Shown: positions 8,330 to 18,287, numbered from the stretch's first letter. The stretch is DNA of 64,000 nucleotides from Acidobacteriota bacterium (GCA_016196035.1 JACPYM010000035.1:1-64000), one strand, 5' to 3'. Notes: generated from the letters alone by a model not told the origin. Program-made: numbers and translations.

Positions 8330-11005
8330 ATGTATAAGCGCTTCGGAATTTGGTTGTCATTGTTTCTGGTTGCAGCACTCACGTGGGCGGCGGTGTCTTC
8401 CGCCGACACACGCCCCGCGCCCGAAGACCGCGGCGCAACCGGTCTGGCCTTGCTCTTGCGCCGTTTGCAAACCATCGCCAGCGTCTTGCACACCGCCGCG
8501 CATCCCGATGACGAAAGCACCGAGATGATGGCCTATTGCGCCCGCAAAGAAGGCGCGCGCACGGCCTATCTCTCGCTCAATCGCGGCGACGGCGGACAGA
8601 ATGGCATCGGGCCTGAACTGTGGGACATGCTGGGCGTGTTGCGCACCGAAGAGTTGCTGGCCTCGCGCAAGATTGACGGGGCGGAGCAGTACTTCACGCG
8701 CGCCTTTGATTTCGGCTTCACGCGTTCGCCCGAAGAGACGCTGCAAAAGTGGAATCGCGAAGAAATCCTCGGCGATATGGTGCGCGTGATTCGGCGCATG
8801 CGCCCGCTGGTGGTCGTCAACGGTTGGAGCGGCACCGCGCAAGACGGCCACGGCCAACACCAGGTCGCGGGCCTGCTCACGCCCGAAGCGATCAAAGCAG
8901 CGGCTGATCCGGCGCGCTTTCCCGAACAAGTCAAACAAGGCTTGCAACCGTGGCCGGTGCTGAAATTTTATGCGCGCCGGTTTGGCGGCGGACAGCAAGG
9001 GCCACAAGCCCAGTTTGACGTCGGCGCTTACGACCCGGTCATCGGGCGTTCGTACATGGAAATCGCCGCCGACGGGCGCAGCCGCCATCGCTCGCAGGAT
9101 TTCGGTCAGGTGCAACCGCGCGGTTCTTTTGTGCGCAGCTTCCCGCGCCTGGCTTCGCCCTTGGGCATCAACATCGAGACTCCGGCAGTCGAAGCTTCGC
9201 TTTTTGACGGACTGGACGTGACGCTGACCGGCGTCGCCAGGTTCGCGGGCAAAGACGGCGAACGCCTTTTGCCCGCGCTCACCAAAATCAAAGCACACGC
9301 CGCCCAGGCGCTCGGCGAATTCCGCCTCGAACATCCGGATTTGATCGCCCCGCATCTGGCCGCTGGGTTGCGCGAAGTGCGCGCCCTGCGGGCGTCACTG
9401 CACGGGCTTGACCCCGTCGCCCAAGCCAATGTTGAAGAAATGCTGGCGCGCAAAGAACACGAGTTCAACGACGCGCTGGCCCGCGCACACGGCGTCGTCG
9501 TGGACGCGCTCAGCAACACCGAAATCGCCGCGCCTGGTGAAGCAGTCGAGATCAGCGCCAACGTTTATCTAGGCGCGACGGGCAAAGCCGCCAAGACCAC
9601 CGCCCAATTCAAATTGCTCGCGCCCACCACCTGGCAAATCGCCAGCGCCGGCCCCGAAGTCGAGGCCCCCAGTTCGGTGCCCGCCTTCTTCCGCAACCGC
9701 GAAACAGCCGATGCCAGCGCCCGCTTTCGCGCGACCGTGCCCGCCAACGAAACGCCTTCGCAACCGTACTGGCTCGTCCAGCCGCGCACCAAAGATCAAT
9801 ACGACTGGCCCGCCATCGGCGCCGATTTCCCCTTCACGCAACCTTTCGCGCCGCCGCTCTTGCGCGCGCAAGTCACGCTCGAACTCAGCGGCGAACGCGT
9901 CGTGCTGACGCAACCCGTCGAATATCGCTACTCCGACAAAACCTTCGGCGAGTTCCGCCACGAATTGAAAGTCGCGCCCGCGCTCACGCTTAACGTCAGT
10001 CCGGCGCTCTTGATCGTGCCTTCGGGCGCGCCCAATCGCACCCGCGAAATCACCGTCGAGATCACGCACAATGCCCGCCGCGCGACCAACGGCACGCTCA
10101 AACTCGAAGCCCCCGCTGGCTGGAAAGTCGAAAGCGCCGCCGCGCCGCTCGCCTTCACCAAACAAGGCGAAAAGACCTCGCGCACCTTCAAAGTCACCCC
10201 GCCCCCCGGCGCAAACGGCAACGTTGAACTTAAAGCCGTCGCCACGGCGGACGGCGTTGCTTACGCGAACGGCTACACCAAGATCGAATACACGCATATC
10301 GAACCGCGCTATGTCTACAAACCCGCGACGGCGAAGCTCGAACTCTTTGACGTGAACGTCGCGGCCAATTTGAACGTCGGTTATGTGATGGGCAGCGGCG
10401 ACGACGGCCCCGAAGTGCTGCGCCAACTCGGCGTCAACGTGCACCTCATCGGCCCGGCGGAACTCGCCGCCAGCGACCTCTCCGGCTACGACACCATCGT
10501 GCTCGGCATCCGTGTCTATGAAGTCAACGACGCCGTGATGGCGAATAACAAACGACTGCTTGATTACGTCAGCAATGGCGGCACGCTGATCGTGCAATAC
10601 AACAAGAACGAGATTGTGCAAGGCAACTTCCTGCCCTACCCGGCGAAGATGGGCAATGGCGCGCGCGTCACGGACGAAACCGCGCCCATCACTGTGCAAC
10701 AACCGGAACATCCGCTGTTCAACGCTCCGAACAAGATCACCGCCGCAGACTGGCAAGGCTGGGTGCAAGAACGCGGTTTGTATTTTATGACCGAATTCGA
10801 CGCGCACTATACGTCGCTGCTGGCCGCGCCGGACGACACCGGCAAAGTGCTCAATGGTGGAGAGCTGATCGCTCAGTACGGCAAGGGCACATACATCTTT
10901 ACCGGTTACGCCTGGTTCCGCCAATTTCCCGCCGGCGTGCCAGGCGCGTATCGGTTGTTTGCGAATTTGGTGAGTTTGCCGAAAGCGTCTGCGCTGAAAA
11001 AGTAG
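8330..11005 (+). CDS. Exported PIG-L (LmbE-like) deacetylase with C-terminal beta domains
   Basis: An 891-residue protein. A signal peptide ([20 protein letters not shown]) is followed by a PIG-L domain with AHPDDE (57-62) and the second zinc-site motif HGQHQ (about 174-178). PIG-L enzymes remove N-acetyl groups from GlcNAc-type substrates using Zn2+. Residues 400-650 look like Ig-like/NEW3 beta domains, and the last 250 ([20 protein letters not shown], then a GATase-like segment with [11 protein letters not shown]) resemble the ThuA/GATase-like end of large PIG-L proteins. The ATG at 8330 has an AAGAAGGA site. The same frame extends 81 codons upstream into the GT-C gene but lacks a signal there. 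Confidence 0.85.
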   Translation: MYKRFGIWLSLFLVAALTWAAVSSADTRPAPEDRGATGLALLLRRLQTIASVLHTAAHPDDESTEMMAYCARKEGARTAYLSLNRGDGGQNGIGPELWDMLGVLRTEELLASRKIDGAEQYFTRAFDFGFTRSPEETLQKWNREEILGDMVRVIRRMRPLVVVNGWSGTAQDGHGQHQVAGLLTPEAIKAAADPARFPEQVKQGLQPWPVLKFYARRFGGGQQGPQAQFDVGAYDPVIGRSYMEIAADGRSRHRSQDFGQVQPRGSFVRSFPRLASPLGINIETPAVEASLFDGLDVTLTGVARFAGKDGERLLPALTKIKAHAAQALGEFRLEHPDLIAPHLAAGLREVRALRASLHGLDPVAQANVEEMLARKEHEFNDALARAHGVVVDALSNTEIAAPGEAVEISANVYLGATGKAAKTTAQFKLLAPTTWQIASAGPEVEAPSSVPAFFRNRETADASARFRATVPANETPSQPYWLVQPRTKDQYDWPAIGADFPFTQPFAPPLLRAQVTLELSGERVVLTQPVEYRYSDKTFGEFRHELKVAPALTLNVSPALLIVPSGAPNRTREITVEITHNARRATNGTLKLEAPAGWKVESAAAPLAFTKQGEKTSRTFKVTPPPGANGNVELKAVATADGVAYANGYTKIEYTHIEPRYVYKPATAKLELFDVNVAANLNVGYVMGSGDDGPEVLRQLGVNVHLIGPAELAASDLSGYDTIVLGIRVYEVNDAVMANNKRLLDYVSNGGTLIVQYNKNEIVQGNFLPYPAKMGNGARVTDETAPITVQQPEHPLFNAPNKITAADWQGWVQERGLYFMTEFDAHYTSLLAAPDDTGKVLNGGELIAQYGKGTYIFTGYAWFRQFPAGVPGAYRLFANLVSLPKASALKK

Positions 11006-11077
11006 CTGTTTCCCGCTTGCGGGCTTGACGAAACAACGCAGCGCTTGCTGAAGTTATAGACCTCAAGAAAATGTAAA

Positions 11078-11183
11078 CACGAAGAAACGAAGCGAACGAA
11101 GTGAAGACAAGGGAAGGTAAAGAAGGGCAAGGCGGTACTGTTGACACTGCTTGGTCTTTCTTTGTTCGCTTCGTTTCTTCGTG
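11078..11183. repeat. Inverted repeat, CACGAAGAAACGAAGCG type
   Basis: Two 24-base arms (11078-11101 and 11160-11183) match at 23 of 24 positions around a 58-base spacer. It lies downstream of the PIG-L gene. The 481-base gap 11006-11486 otherwise contains repeat copy A and no gene I can support. Confidence 0.75.
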
Positions 11184-11207
11184 GTGAAGTTTCTTTTGCT
11201 TGAATCC

Positions 11208-11388
11208 TAGGTCGGATTCAATTGCGTGTACGGTAAGGGTGCGTAACTCTGGGACAGTACCGCGCGCGTGAGCAAGCGGGGCCTGCGTCGCTACTCCAGT
11301 GCGCCAAACTTGACGCGCCGCTTGCTCACGCGCGCGGTACTGTCCCGTTGCGCGGCTTTTGCCCTACCCCGAAGTGAAAACCGATCTA
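11208..11388. repeat. Palindromic element family 1, copy A
   Basis: A 181-bp imperfect palindrome. Its ends are TAGGTCGG and CCGATCTA, and its inner arms GGGACAGTACCGCGCGCGTG and the complement form a long stem around a loop ending in TTGACGCG. The outer arms carry ATTGCGTGTACGG on the left and CCCCGAAGTGAAAACC on the right. It belongs to the seven-member family in this window and lies between the PIG-L and amidohydrolase genes. The 5' frame of the amidohydrolase reads through it, which is why the longest frame gives a false N-terminus. Confidence 0.85.
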
Positions 11389-11486
11389 TTGCTACGAACG
11401 TGAGTGCGAAAGGCGCGCCTTCGCTTCATTCTGCTTGCCCTTTGACTGCGCTCAGATTGATCGAATCTCGAACCAGGACGACCCTT

Positions 11487-12794
11487 ATGAAACAACGTAC
11501 CTTGATCGTGATGTTTGTTGCTCTGTGTTTATTGAGCAACGTTTCGGCTCAGCAAAAGTATGACCTGCTCTTAAAAGGCGGCCACGTCATTGACCCTAAA
11601 AACAAGCTCAGCGCCGTTCGTGATGTTGCGATTGCGAACGGGAAAGTCGCCGCCGTCGCGGCCAACATCAATCCGGCTGAGGCGTTCAAAGTCGTGGACG
11701 TTGCGGGCTATTACGTTACGCCGGGACTGATTGATATTCACGTTCACGTCTTTGCCGGGATGGGCGAACGCGCTTCTTACGCGGGTGATAACAGCCTTTA
11801 TCCCGACGGCTTCACCTTTCGCGTGGGCGTCACTACCGTGGCCGACGCGGGCTGTGCGGGCTGGCGCAATTTCGAGGACTTCAAACAGCGCATCATTGAC
11901 CGTTCCAAAACGCGCGTGCTGGCTTTTCTTAACATCGTCGGTAATGGCATGCGCGGCGGAAAGTGGGAGCAGGATTTGAACGATATGGAAGCCCAGCCAA
12001 CAGCAGAGATGGCGCTGCGTTATCCGGGCTTGATCGTCGGCGTCAAGACGGCGCATTACGCTGGCCCCGAATGGGCACCGGTCGAACGCGCCGTCGAAGC
12101 GGGCACGAAGGCGAATATCCCGGTGATGGTGGACTTCGGCATCAATCATCCCGACACGCGCCCCTTGAGCGAACTCGTCACCAAGAAGCTGCGGCCCGGC
12201 GACATTTACACGCATGTTTTTTCGGGCTTGCGTAACGAACAACTCGAAAACGGCAAACTCAATCCCGCGCTCTGGGAAGCCCGCAAGCGCGGCGTGATCT
12301 TTGACGTAGGCCACGGCGGCGGCAGCTTCCTCTGGCGCCTTGCCGTCCCCGCGTTGAAAGAAGGCTTCGTGCCCGATTCGATTTCTACCGACATACACAT
12401 TGGGAGCATGAATGCCGGGATGAAAGACATGCTCAATGTGATGGACAAGTTTCTGGCAATGGGGATGTCGGTGGACGATGTGATTTCGCGCTCGACGTGG
12501 AACCCCGCGCGCGAAATCAAACGCGAAGACTTGGGCAATCTCTCCACTGGCGCGGTCGCAGACATTGCCGTGTTCAGTCTCGAAAAAGGCAAGTTCGGCT
12601 TTACCGATATGAACGGCGCACGGATGAAAGGCACGCAAAAGCTGACCTGCGAGTTGACGCTGCGCGACGGCAAAGTGGTTTACGATCTGAATGGAATCAC
12701 ACGGCCGGATTGGACTACGTTGCCGCCCAATTATCCGCGCGTAGGCGATGCCCGTTGGGATGCGGTGACGCCCGCCCCTCGTAGACCACAGTAA
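11487..12794 (+). CDS. Exported amidohydrolase/deacetylase family metallohydrolase
   Basis: A 435-residue protein with signal peptide (TLIVMFVALCLLSNVSAQ) and an amidohydrolase-superfamily TIM barrel. Seen are GLIDIHVHVFAG with metal ligands His85 and His87, VGVKTAHYAGPE (candidate carboxylated Lys near 188), GINHPDTRP, IFDVGHGGGSF and SISTDIH. This pattern matches the dihydroorotase-like EF_0837/AHA_3915 group, whose members are often encoded next to a SelA-like PLP enzyme, as here. The ATG at 11487 is chosen because it directly precedes the signal peptide. The longer frame is repeat-derived. Export of such an enzyme is unusual. Confidence 0.8.
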   Translation: MKQRTLIVMFVALCLLSNVSAQQKYDLLLKGGHVIDPKNKLSAVRDVAIANGKVAAVAANINPAEAFKVVDVAGYYVTPGLIDIHVHVFAGMGERASYAGDNSLYPDGFTFRVGVTTVADAGCAGWRNFEDFKQRIIDRSKTRVLAFLNIVGNGMRGGKWEQDLNDMEAQPTAEMALRYPGLIVGVKTAHYAGPEWAPVERAVEAGTKANIPVMVDFGINHPDTRPLSELVTKKLRPGDIYTHVFSGLRNEQLENGKLNPALWEARKRGVIFDVGHGGGSFLWRLAVPALKEGFVPDSISTDIHIGSMNAGMKDMLNVMDKFLAMGMSVDDVISRSTWNPAREIKREDLGNLSTGAVADIAVFSLEKGKFGFTDMNGARMKGTQKLTCELTLRDGKVVYDLNGITRPDWTTLPPNYPRVGDARWDAVTPAPRRPQ

Positions 12795-12819
12795 CGAGCC
12801 TGGCAATCATTTCAGGTAG

Positions 12820-13335
12820 TGCTAAAAATGTAGGGCCGAATTTGCAGTCGCGTTAGCGACGACCTGAATTTAGCCCGGCGTTTTCAACGCCGGGAAGACG
12901 ACGAAAATGCTTTGCGTCGCGTCAGCGACGCCTGAATTCAGGCGTCGCTGACGCGACGCAAAGATCACGCACCGGTTTTCCGTGGGTTGAAAACCTTGTC
13001 ATTACCCAAATCTTTCGCGTTTAGCGATTCGGGCTTTTGGCCCTGAAAGGGCTGTGGATATTAGCCAGTGGTGAAGCGCTGCGCGGAACCACCGGAAAAG
13101 ATGCCACCATTTTCGCGCCCTGAAGGGGCGCTGGGACCGAAGCTGATTTACGAATAAATCAGAGTCCGGCGTCCCAGCCGGGACGCAACCCCAAAAACGA
13201 CGCGGTTCCGGTGGTTTCACCACCGGCTAATGTCCGTCGCGCCTTCAGCGCGCAACTGAAAAGATTTGGGTAATGACAAGGGTTGAAAACCCACGGCTAA
13301 ATTCAACCGCCGCTAAGCGGCAAAATCATTGCGAC
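12820..13335. repeat. Mosaic of nested palindromes
   Basis: The 602-bp gap between the amidohydrolase and the SelA-like gene is almost wholly palindromic. Seen are GTCGCGTTAGCGAC (12847-12860), CCCGGCGTTTTCAACGCCGGG (12874-12894), the 54-bp palindrome at 12910-12963, and GCGCCCTGAAGGGGCGC (13115-13131). A pair of about 35-base arms (12980-13014 and 13261-13296) encloses 246 bases of smaller hairpins, including a GGTTCCGGTGGTTTCACCACC motif. No protein-coding signal was found. Confidence 0.8.
12910..12963. repeat. Perfect 54-bp palindrome without loop
   Basis: Every base of the 27-base left half pairs with the right half around a central GAATTC (12934-12939). The half-site contains TTTGCGTCGCGTCAGCGACG. 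It could be cruciform-forming DNA or a head-to-head joint of two identical repeat ends. Confidence 0.9.
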
Positions 13336-13396
13336 TTTACCTTTTATTACTACCAAGGGTTTTCGGTCGTAATTACGCATAGGAGGGACTTCATTT

Positions 13397-15031
13397 ATGA
13401 GTTCATCGAAAAAGGCATGGGAGTGGTTTGGTAGCGGCCTTAGTCGGCGCGACCTGTTTCGCCGAGGCGGATTGTTGGCGGGTTTCGCAGGTCTCTGGCC
13501 CAACGCTGCCAATGCCAACCCTGCCTCCACCGAAGCAATGCAAGCAGGGCAGAAGATTTATCAAGCGCTGGGTATCCACCCGCTCATCAATTGCCGCGGC
13601 ACGTTCACCATCATTGGGGGCTCACTTGAGCTGCCAGAGGTAAGAGCCGCGAAAGAAGCCGCTGCCATGCACTACGTCCACTTGGATGAGTTGATGGACG
13701 TGGTTGGTCAACGACTGGCTGAATTGACCCAAGCGGAATATGGCCTCGTCACTTCAGGCTGTGCGGCGGCCCTGGCGCACGCCACGGCGGCCTGCGTTGC
13801 CGGAGCCAATCCCGACAAACACGTGCGCATTCCCAATCTCAGCGGCTTTGCCAAAGACGAAGTGATCATGCCCAAGCACTCGCGCAACGTTTATGACGCG
13901 GCGGTGCGCTCCGTCGGCATCCGCGTGATCGAAGCCAACACGCCCGAAGAATTTGAAGCGGCACTCGGGCCCCGCACGGCGATGGTGTATGTGCTGGCTG
14001 GGCCGCGCGCCGAAACCGGCCCGATGGCGCTGGAAGTCCTGACCGGCCTTGCGAATAAGAAAAACGTGCCCGTGCTGGTAGACGCAGCGGCTGAAATCCT
14101 GACCATTCCCAACGTACACCTGCAAAAAGGCGCGTCCCTGGTCGGTTACAGCGGCGGCAAATGCCTGCGCGGCCCGCAATGCGCTGGAATCTTGCTGGGA
14201 CGCAAAGACTTGGTCAAGGCCGCCTGGGTTCACAGCGCCCCGCATCACGGTTTTGGCCGCAGCATGAAAATCGGCAAGGAAGAAATCATGGGCATGCTCG
14301 CCGCCGTCGAGATGTGGGTGAAGCGCGACCACCAAGCCGAATGGAACCAATGGCTCGCCTGGATGGAACACATCGCCAAGCGCGTTTCCGCCGTCGCGGG
14401 CGTTACGGCTACGGTACAGGCAGATAATCGCCCACTTTCCAACCGCAGCCCCGGCCTAAGCATTCGCTGGGACAGCGCCAAGCTGGGTATCACCGGCGCA
14501 GACCTGACCAAGCTTCTTTTTACCACCGAACCGCGCATCACAGTCGCTGGCGGCGGCAGGGGAGCAAATGCGAGTGCCACCGAAACCGGCATCTCGATAA
14601 CGGCTTACATGATGTCGCCCGGTGATGAAAAAGTCGTAGCCGACCGGCTGCACACGCTGCTTTCCAATCCGCCGCGCACTGCGCCCCAACCACCTCCGAA
14701 ACCGCCCGTGACCGATCTGAGCGGCCAATGGGATGTGCAAATTGACTTCATCGGCAGCAACTCCGAACACATCCTCCATATCAGGCAGCAGGGCAGTCAG
14801 ATCACAGGCTCGCATCAGGGCGATTACGTCTCCCGCGAGCTTTACGGCACAATCGAAGGCGATGCCGTCCGGCTCGCAAGCTCCTATACCGAAGAGCACG
14901 GAGATAATCTTTCCTACACGTTTACTGGCACGGTGAATGGCGATGCGCTTTCTGGCGCGCTCGATCTGGGCGAGTATCTGACGGCGAAGTGGACGGCCAA
15001 GCGGCATGGCTTTCGCCGGGCAGGTCGGTAG
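13397..15031 (+). CDS. Tat-exported SelA-like PLP-dependent enzyme with C-terminal beta domain
   Basis: A 544-residue protein. The twin-arginine signal SRRDLFRRGGLLAGFAGL (about 16-33) precedes a fold-type I PLP domain. GIHPLINCRGTFT, the SGCAAALAHATAA glycine/serine loop, VDAAAEIL and SGGKCLRGPQ (PLP-Lys near 255) match selenocysteine-synthase-like enzymes such as D-glucosaminate-6-phosphate ammonia-lyase relatives, not true SelA. From about residue 440, after a Pro-rich linker, a 100-residue all-beta domain (LSGQWDVQIDF ... YGTIEGDAVRL) resembles a lipocalin-like module. An AGGAGGG site precedes the ATG. It probably acts in the periplasm with the exported amidohydrolase upstream. Confidence 0.8.
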   Translation: MSSSKKAWEWFGSGLSRRDLFRRGGLLAGFAGLWPNAANANPASTEAMQAGQKIYQALGIHPLINCRGTFTIIGGSLELPEVRAAKEAAAMHYVHLDELMDVVGQRLAELTQAEYGLVTSGCAAALAHATAACVAGANPDKHVRIPNLSGFAKDEVIMPKHSRNVYDAAVRSVGIRVIEANTPEEFEAALGPRTAMVYVLAGPRAETGPMALEVLTGLANKKNVPVLVDAAAEILTIPNVHLQKGASLVGYSGGKCLRGPQCAGILLGRKDLVKAAWVHSAPHHGFGRSMKIGKEEIMGMLAAVEMWVKRDHQAEWNQWLAWMEHIAKRVSAVAGVTATVQADNRPLSNRSPGLSIRWDSAKLGITGADLTKLLFTTEPRITVAGGGRGANASATETGISITAYMMSPGDEKVVADRLHTLLSNPPRTAPQPPPKPPVTDLSGQWDVQIDFIGSNSEHILHIRQQGSQITGSHQGDYVSRELYGTIEGDAVRLASSYTEEHGDNLSYTFTGTVNGDALSGALDLGEYLTAKWTAKRHGFRRAGR

Positions 15032-15154
15032 CATTTGGTGGATTGGGTCGGCAAATAGCACGAGCCTCAATTTTATCTTTGCGCGGTGAAGACTCTTTTG
15101 GCATTTGAATCCTCAGCCAGACGCAGACGCATTGCCTCTTTGGGTGAATTCAAC

Positions 15155-15263
15155 CTAGTACTCCATCAAGCTGTAAGTGATGGATGCTGAGAGCGCATCC
15201 GGGATGTAGGGCGGGATTAAATCCCGCCCTACATCCCTCATTTTCAGCTTGATGGAGTACTAG
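15155..15263. mobile_element. 109-bp CTAG-flanked palindromic element, copy 1
   Basis: Bounded by CTAGTACTCCATCAAGCTG and its inverted complement, with an inner near-perfect palindrome GGGATGTAGGGCGGGATT/AATCCCGCCCTACATCCC. It is identical over 109 bases to the element at 17505-17613 and in the same orientation. CTAG at both borders is consistent with a 4-bp target duplication. It has no coding capacity, so it is a MITE-like non-autonomous element. It lies 83 bases before the disrupted TIR-NTPase gene. The rest of the gap 15032-15346 shows nothing further. Confidence 0.85.
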
Positions 15264-15346
15264 ACTGCGCCCGTCTTTCAGCAGTACCCAAGCGCGTTTG
15301 CCCCGTCGCTTTTGTTTCAACCATATTCGCAGGATGGTTATTTTCT

Positions 15347-17855
15347 ATGACTACAAAACGCTTTCGCATTGCCTTCTCGTTTGCCGGAGAAAAACGGGCT
15401 TACGTAGCGCAAGTCCTTGCTCGCAGCCAAGTTTGGCAAAGACAAAATCCTCTACGACAAATATCACGAAGCCGAGTTTGCGCGGTATGACCTCGGCATT
15501 TACCTGCCCAAGCTTTACCGCGAGCAGGCCGATTTGGTCGTAGCCGTCATTTGCCCGAGCTACGATCAAAAGCAATGGACGGGTTGGGAATGGATGGCGA
15601 TCTATGCGCAACTCACCAAACGCGAAGGCCAAAACATCATGCTCACGAGGTTTGATTACGCGCAGGTTGAAGGACTGTTTGACGCGGCAGCCTTTGTCGA
15701 ACTCGATGAAAAATCGCCTGAACAAACCGCCAAGCTCATTCTCGAACGCCTCGCGCTGAACGAAAACAAACCGAAAGATCATTACACTAAACCTGCCGCT
15801 GAGCCGTCCGTACTCAAAACGGCTGTGCCGAATAATCTGCCGCGCTTGCAATCGTTCTTTGGCCGCACCGAAGAATTGAAACAGATTGCCGAAGCGCTTG
15901 ACCCTGAGGCGCGCACGTGGGGCGTGTTGATTGATGGGCCGGGCGGGATGGGGAAGACTTCGCTGGCGGTACGCGCGGCGTATGAATGCACGCTTGAGCA
16001 GTTTCAACGCATCATCTTTTTGTCGGTAAAAGACCGCGAGATGGAAGACGACGGCGAGCGCAAGCTGGTGGGGTTCATCCTGCCGGGCTTTTTAGAAATG
16101 CTCAACGAACTCGCCCGCGAATTGGGCAAGCCCGAAATCAACAAGTCACCCGAAGATCAGCGTGTCAAGTTGTTGCTCGAAGCGTTGCGTCCGGTGCAGG
16201 CGTTGCTGATTCTCGACAATCTCGAATCGCTGACCAAAGACGATCGCGACCAGCTTTTCACCTTCGTCAAACGCCTGCCGCAAGGTTGCAAGGCGATTTT
16301 GACCAGCCGCCGCCGCATCGGTTCTGGCTCTGAATTGCTGATTCTCGAACAACTCGACGAAGCCGCCGCGCTTGCCACGCTCGACGATCTGGCGCGACAC
16401 AACAAGTTGCTGGCGAAAACCAGCGAAGCCGAACGCCGCGCGTTGTACCAGCAAACCGGCGGCAAGCCGTTGCTGTTACGTTGGGTCGCCGGTCAACTCG
16501 GACGCGGAAGCTGTCGCACGCTGGCCGACGCGCTGACGTTTTTGCGCAATTGTCCGCCCGACAATGATCCACTCGAATTCACCTTCGGCGACCTGGCGCG
16601 CGACTTTACCGATGACGAAACCAAAGTGCTGTGCGCGCTCAGCTATTTCAGCCTGCCCGCTGAAGTTGAACATCTGGCCGAGTTGGCGGAACTGGAAAAA
16701 GCCGCCGCCGAGGTCGCGTTGCGCGCACTCGCCAATCGCTCGCTGGTGAATCCCGATCAGGAAGAAACGAATTTTGTGCTGGTGCCGATGGTGGCTGACT
16801 TCCTGCGGCGCGCGCAGCCTGAAGCCGTAGCGGAAACTGGCAACCGACTGGAAAAGCGCGCCTACGCCTTGATCGTAGAAAATGGCGGCCACGAAAATTA
16901 CGACCTCTTTCCGGTGCTTGACGCTGTGTGGCCTACGGTCTTGCCTGCCTTACCGCTCTTTATCGCAGGCCCGAATCAGCAACTCCAAACTATGTGCGAT
17001 GCGCTATCCAATTTTCTCAATTTTACGGGCCGCTGGGATGAATGGCTTTCCATAAGCCAACAAGCAGAATCCAAAGCCTTAGTGGCGAACGATTACGACA
17101 ACGCAGGTCGGCGGGCCTATCAAGCAGGTGCTGTTCATTCCCTACGTCGGCAGGCAGACGCCTTGCTGGCTTGTGCTGACCGCGCAGCGGCGCACTGGCA
17201 AACCGCTCATGCTCGTGCCCGCGAGCGTGCTATCGCCATTCGCTTGCGTGGTTACGGTTACCAGTTGAAGAAGGAATACTCCGCCGCCACCACCGCTTTC
17301 AGGGAAGCATTTATGCTTGATCGTAGCCTGTCCGCCGAAAGCGAGGATGTAGCCAACGACCTGAACGACCTCGCAGACACTGAACGACTCTCCGGCGATT
17401 TTACGGCGGCAGAGCGAGATTACTGTGAGGCGGTACGCATTGCCCGCGTTATCGGTGATGCCGAGGGGGAAGCCGTCTATCTAGGCAATTTGGCTGAATT
17501 AGTTCTAGTACTCCATCAAGCTGTAAGTGATGGATGCTGAGAGCGCATCCGGGATGTAGGGCGGGATTAAATCCCGCCCTACATCCCTCATTTTCAGCTT
17601 GATGGAGTACTAGGCCAGAAAGACTGGCCGCGAGCAGAGACGCTGGCGCGCGAAGCACTATCCTTGTCCGAAAAAGTAGGTCGTAAGGAATTGATTGCTC
17701 ATGACTGTAGTCGTCTTGCAGAGGCATTAATGCAGCAGGGACAGTCCGCCGAAGCTTTGCCCTATGCCCAACGTGCGGTGGAAATCTTCACCCGGCTCGG
17801 TGTCGCCCCAGACATCGAAAAAGCCCGTGCGACGCTGGACGAGTGCAAGGGCTGA
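15347..17855 (+). pseudogene. TIR-NTPase-TPR protein (STAND-like), frameshifted and interrupted
   Basis: The reading starts at ATG 15347 with TIR-like strand 1 (FRIAFSFAGEKRAYVAQV). It must shift frame near 15415 to continue as LLAAKFGKDKILYDKYHEAEFARYD in the +1-shifted frame. Then come a TIR-like core (VVAVICPSYDQKQWTGWEW), an NTPase with Walker A GPGGMGKTS and Walker B ALLILDNLES, winged-helix-like segments and TPR helices. At 17505 the 109-bp CTAG element is inserted and brings a stop. Removing 105 bases restores ELVLGQKDWPRAETLAREAL and continues to the stop at 17855. An intact relative would be a roughly 830-residue signalling or cell-death ATPase. Confidence 0.8.
17505..17613. mobile_element. 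109-bp CTAG-flanked palindromic element, copy 2 (in gene)
   Basis: Identical in all 109 bases to 15155-15263. It is inserted in codon-phase within the TPR region of the TIR-NTPase gene. Deleting one copy of CTAG plus the element (105 bases, a multiple of 3) rejoins GTT-CTA-GGC-CAG and restores the frame. That makes CTAG the most likely target duplication. IS5-group transposases use 4-bp CTAG-like targets, so mobilisation in trans by such an enzyme is a reasonable guess. No transposase gene was seen in the window. Confidence 0.9.
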
Positions 17856-17952
17856 AGCCTTCGTTGGCGGGGCGCGCTGGATAGGAAAAGGTGTGCGGCC
17901 CGCGTCTTTCACACGATTGGAGCTTGCTCCGATGGATCGTTAATGGCGTTGG

Positions 17953-18093
17953 CCTGGGCGCGTAGGCATCCTTGCCTGTCATAAGTAAATGCCGCGCAGC
18001 TTCCAAATCAGCACCTTCGCCAATGTAAGTAATCGAGATAAGGAGCGCTGTGCGACTTCTTTTCCAGCAGGCAAGGATGCCTGCGCTCCCAGG
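17953..18093. repeat. Palindromic repeat family 2, copy 1
   Basis: Left end CCTGGGCGCGTAGGCATCCT (17953 on) and right end ending GATGCCTGCGCTCCCAGG (18093) are inverted complements with a few changes. The variable base in GCATCC-T-TGCC is matched by A on the other arm. It lies in the 432-bp gap 17856-18287 downstream of the pseudogene, next to family 1 copy B. No gene was found there. Confidence 0.75.
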
Positions 18094-18149
18094 GGCAGCC
18101 GAAGGGGTTCTGGGTGCGCGAAACCGCAAATTGACAGCAGGAAAAATCT

Positions 18150-18287
18150 TAGATCGGGTTGCACTTCGGTGTACGGGAAAACCGTGCAGCGGGGCAGTAC
18201 CGCGCGCGTGAGCAAGCGGAGCTTTGGCGGTTCAGCCGAGCAGGCAAGGTTGACGCGCCGCTTGCTCACGCGCGCGGTACTGTCCCA
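18150..18287. repeat. Palindromic element family 1, copy B (right end missing)
   Basis: Starts TAGATCGG and has inner arms GGCAGTACCGCGCGCGTGAG and complement, with loop ending TTGACGCG. It stops after TGTCCCA exactly at the stop codon of the minus-strand Nif3-like gene, so the outer right arm ending CCGATCTA is absent. Either the end was deleted or the gene border was rebuilt. Confidence 0.8.

Noticed and set aside
9569-10924. 451-codon minus-strand ORF opposite the PIG-L gene
   Set aside because: It lies wholly inside a gene with clear domains on the other strand. In high-GC DNA the antisense frame is often open. No motif or Shine-Dalgarno supports it.
11571-12806. 411-codon minus-strand ORF opposite the amidohydrolase
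   Set aside because: Antisense shadow. The plus strand has an intact metal-binding site and signal peptide.
12820-13335. Possible CRISPR array
   Set aside because: The repeats are inverted and of different types, with no regularly spaced direct repeat and spacer pattern.
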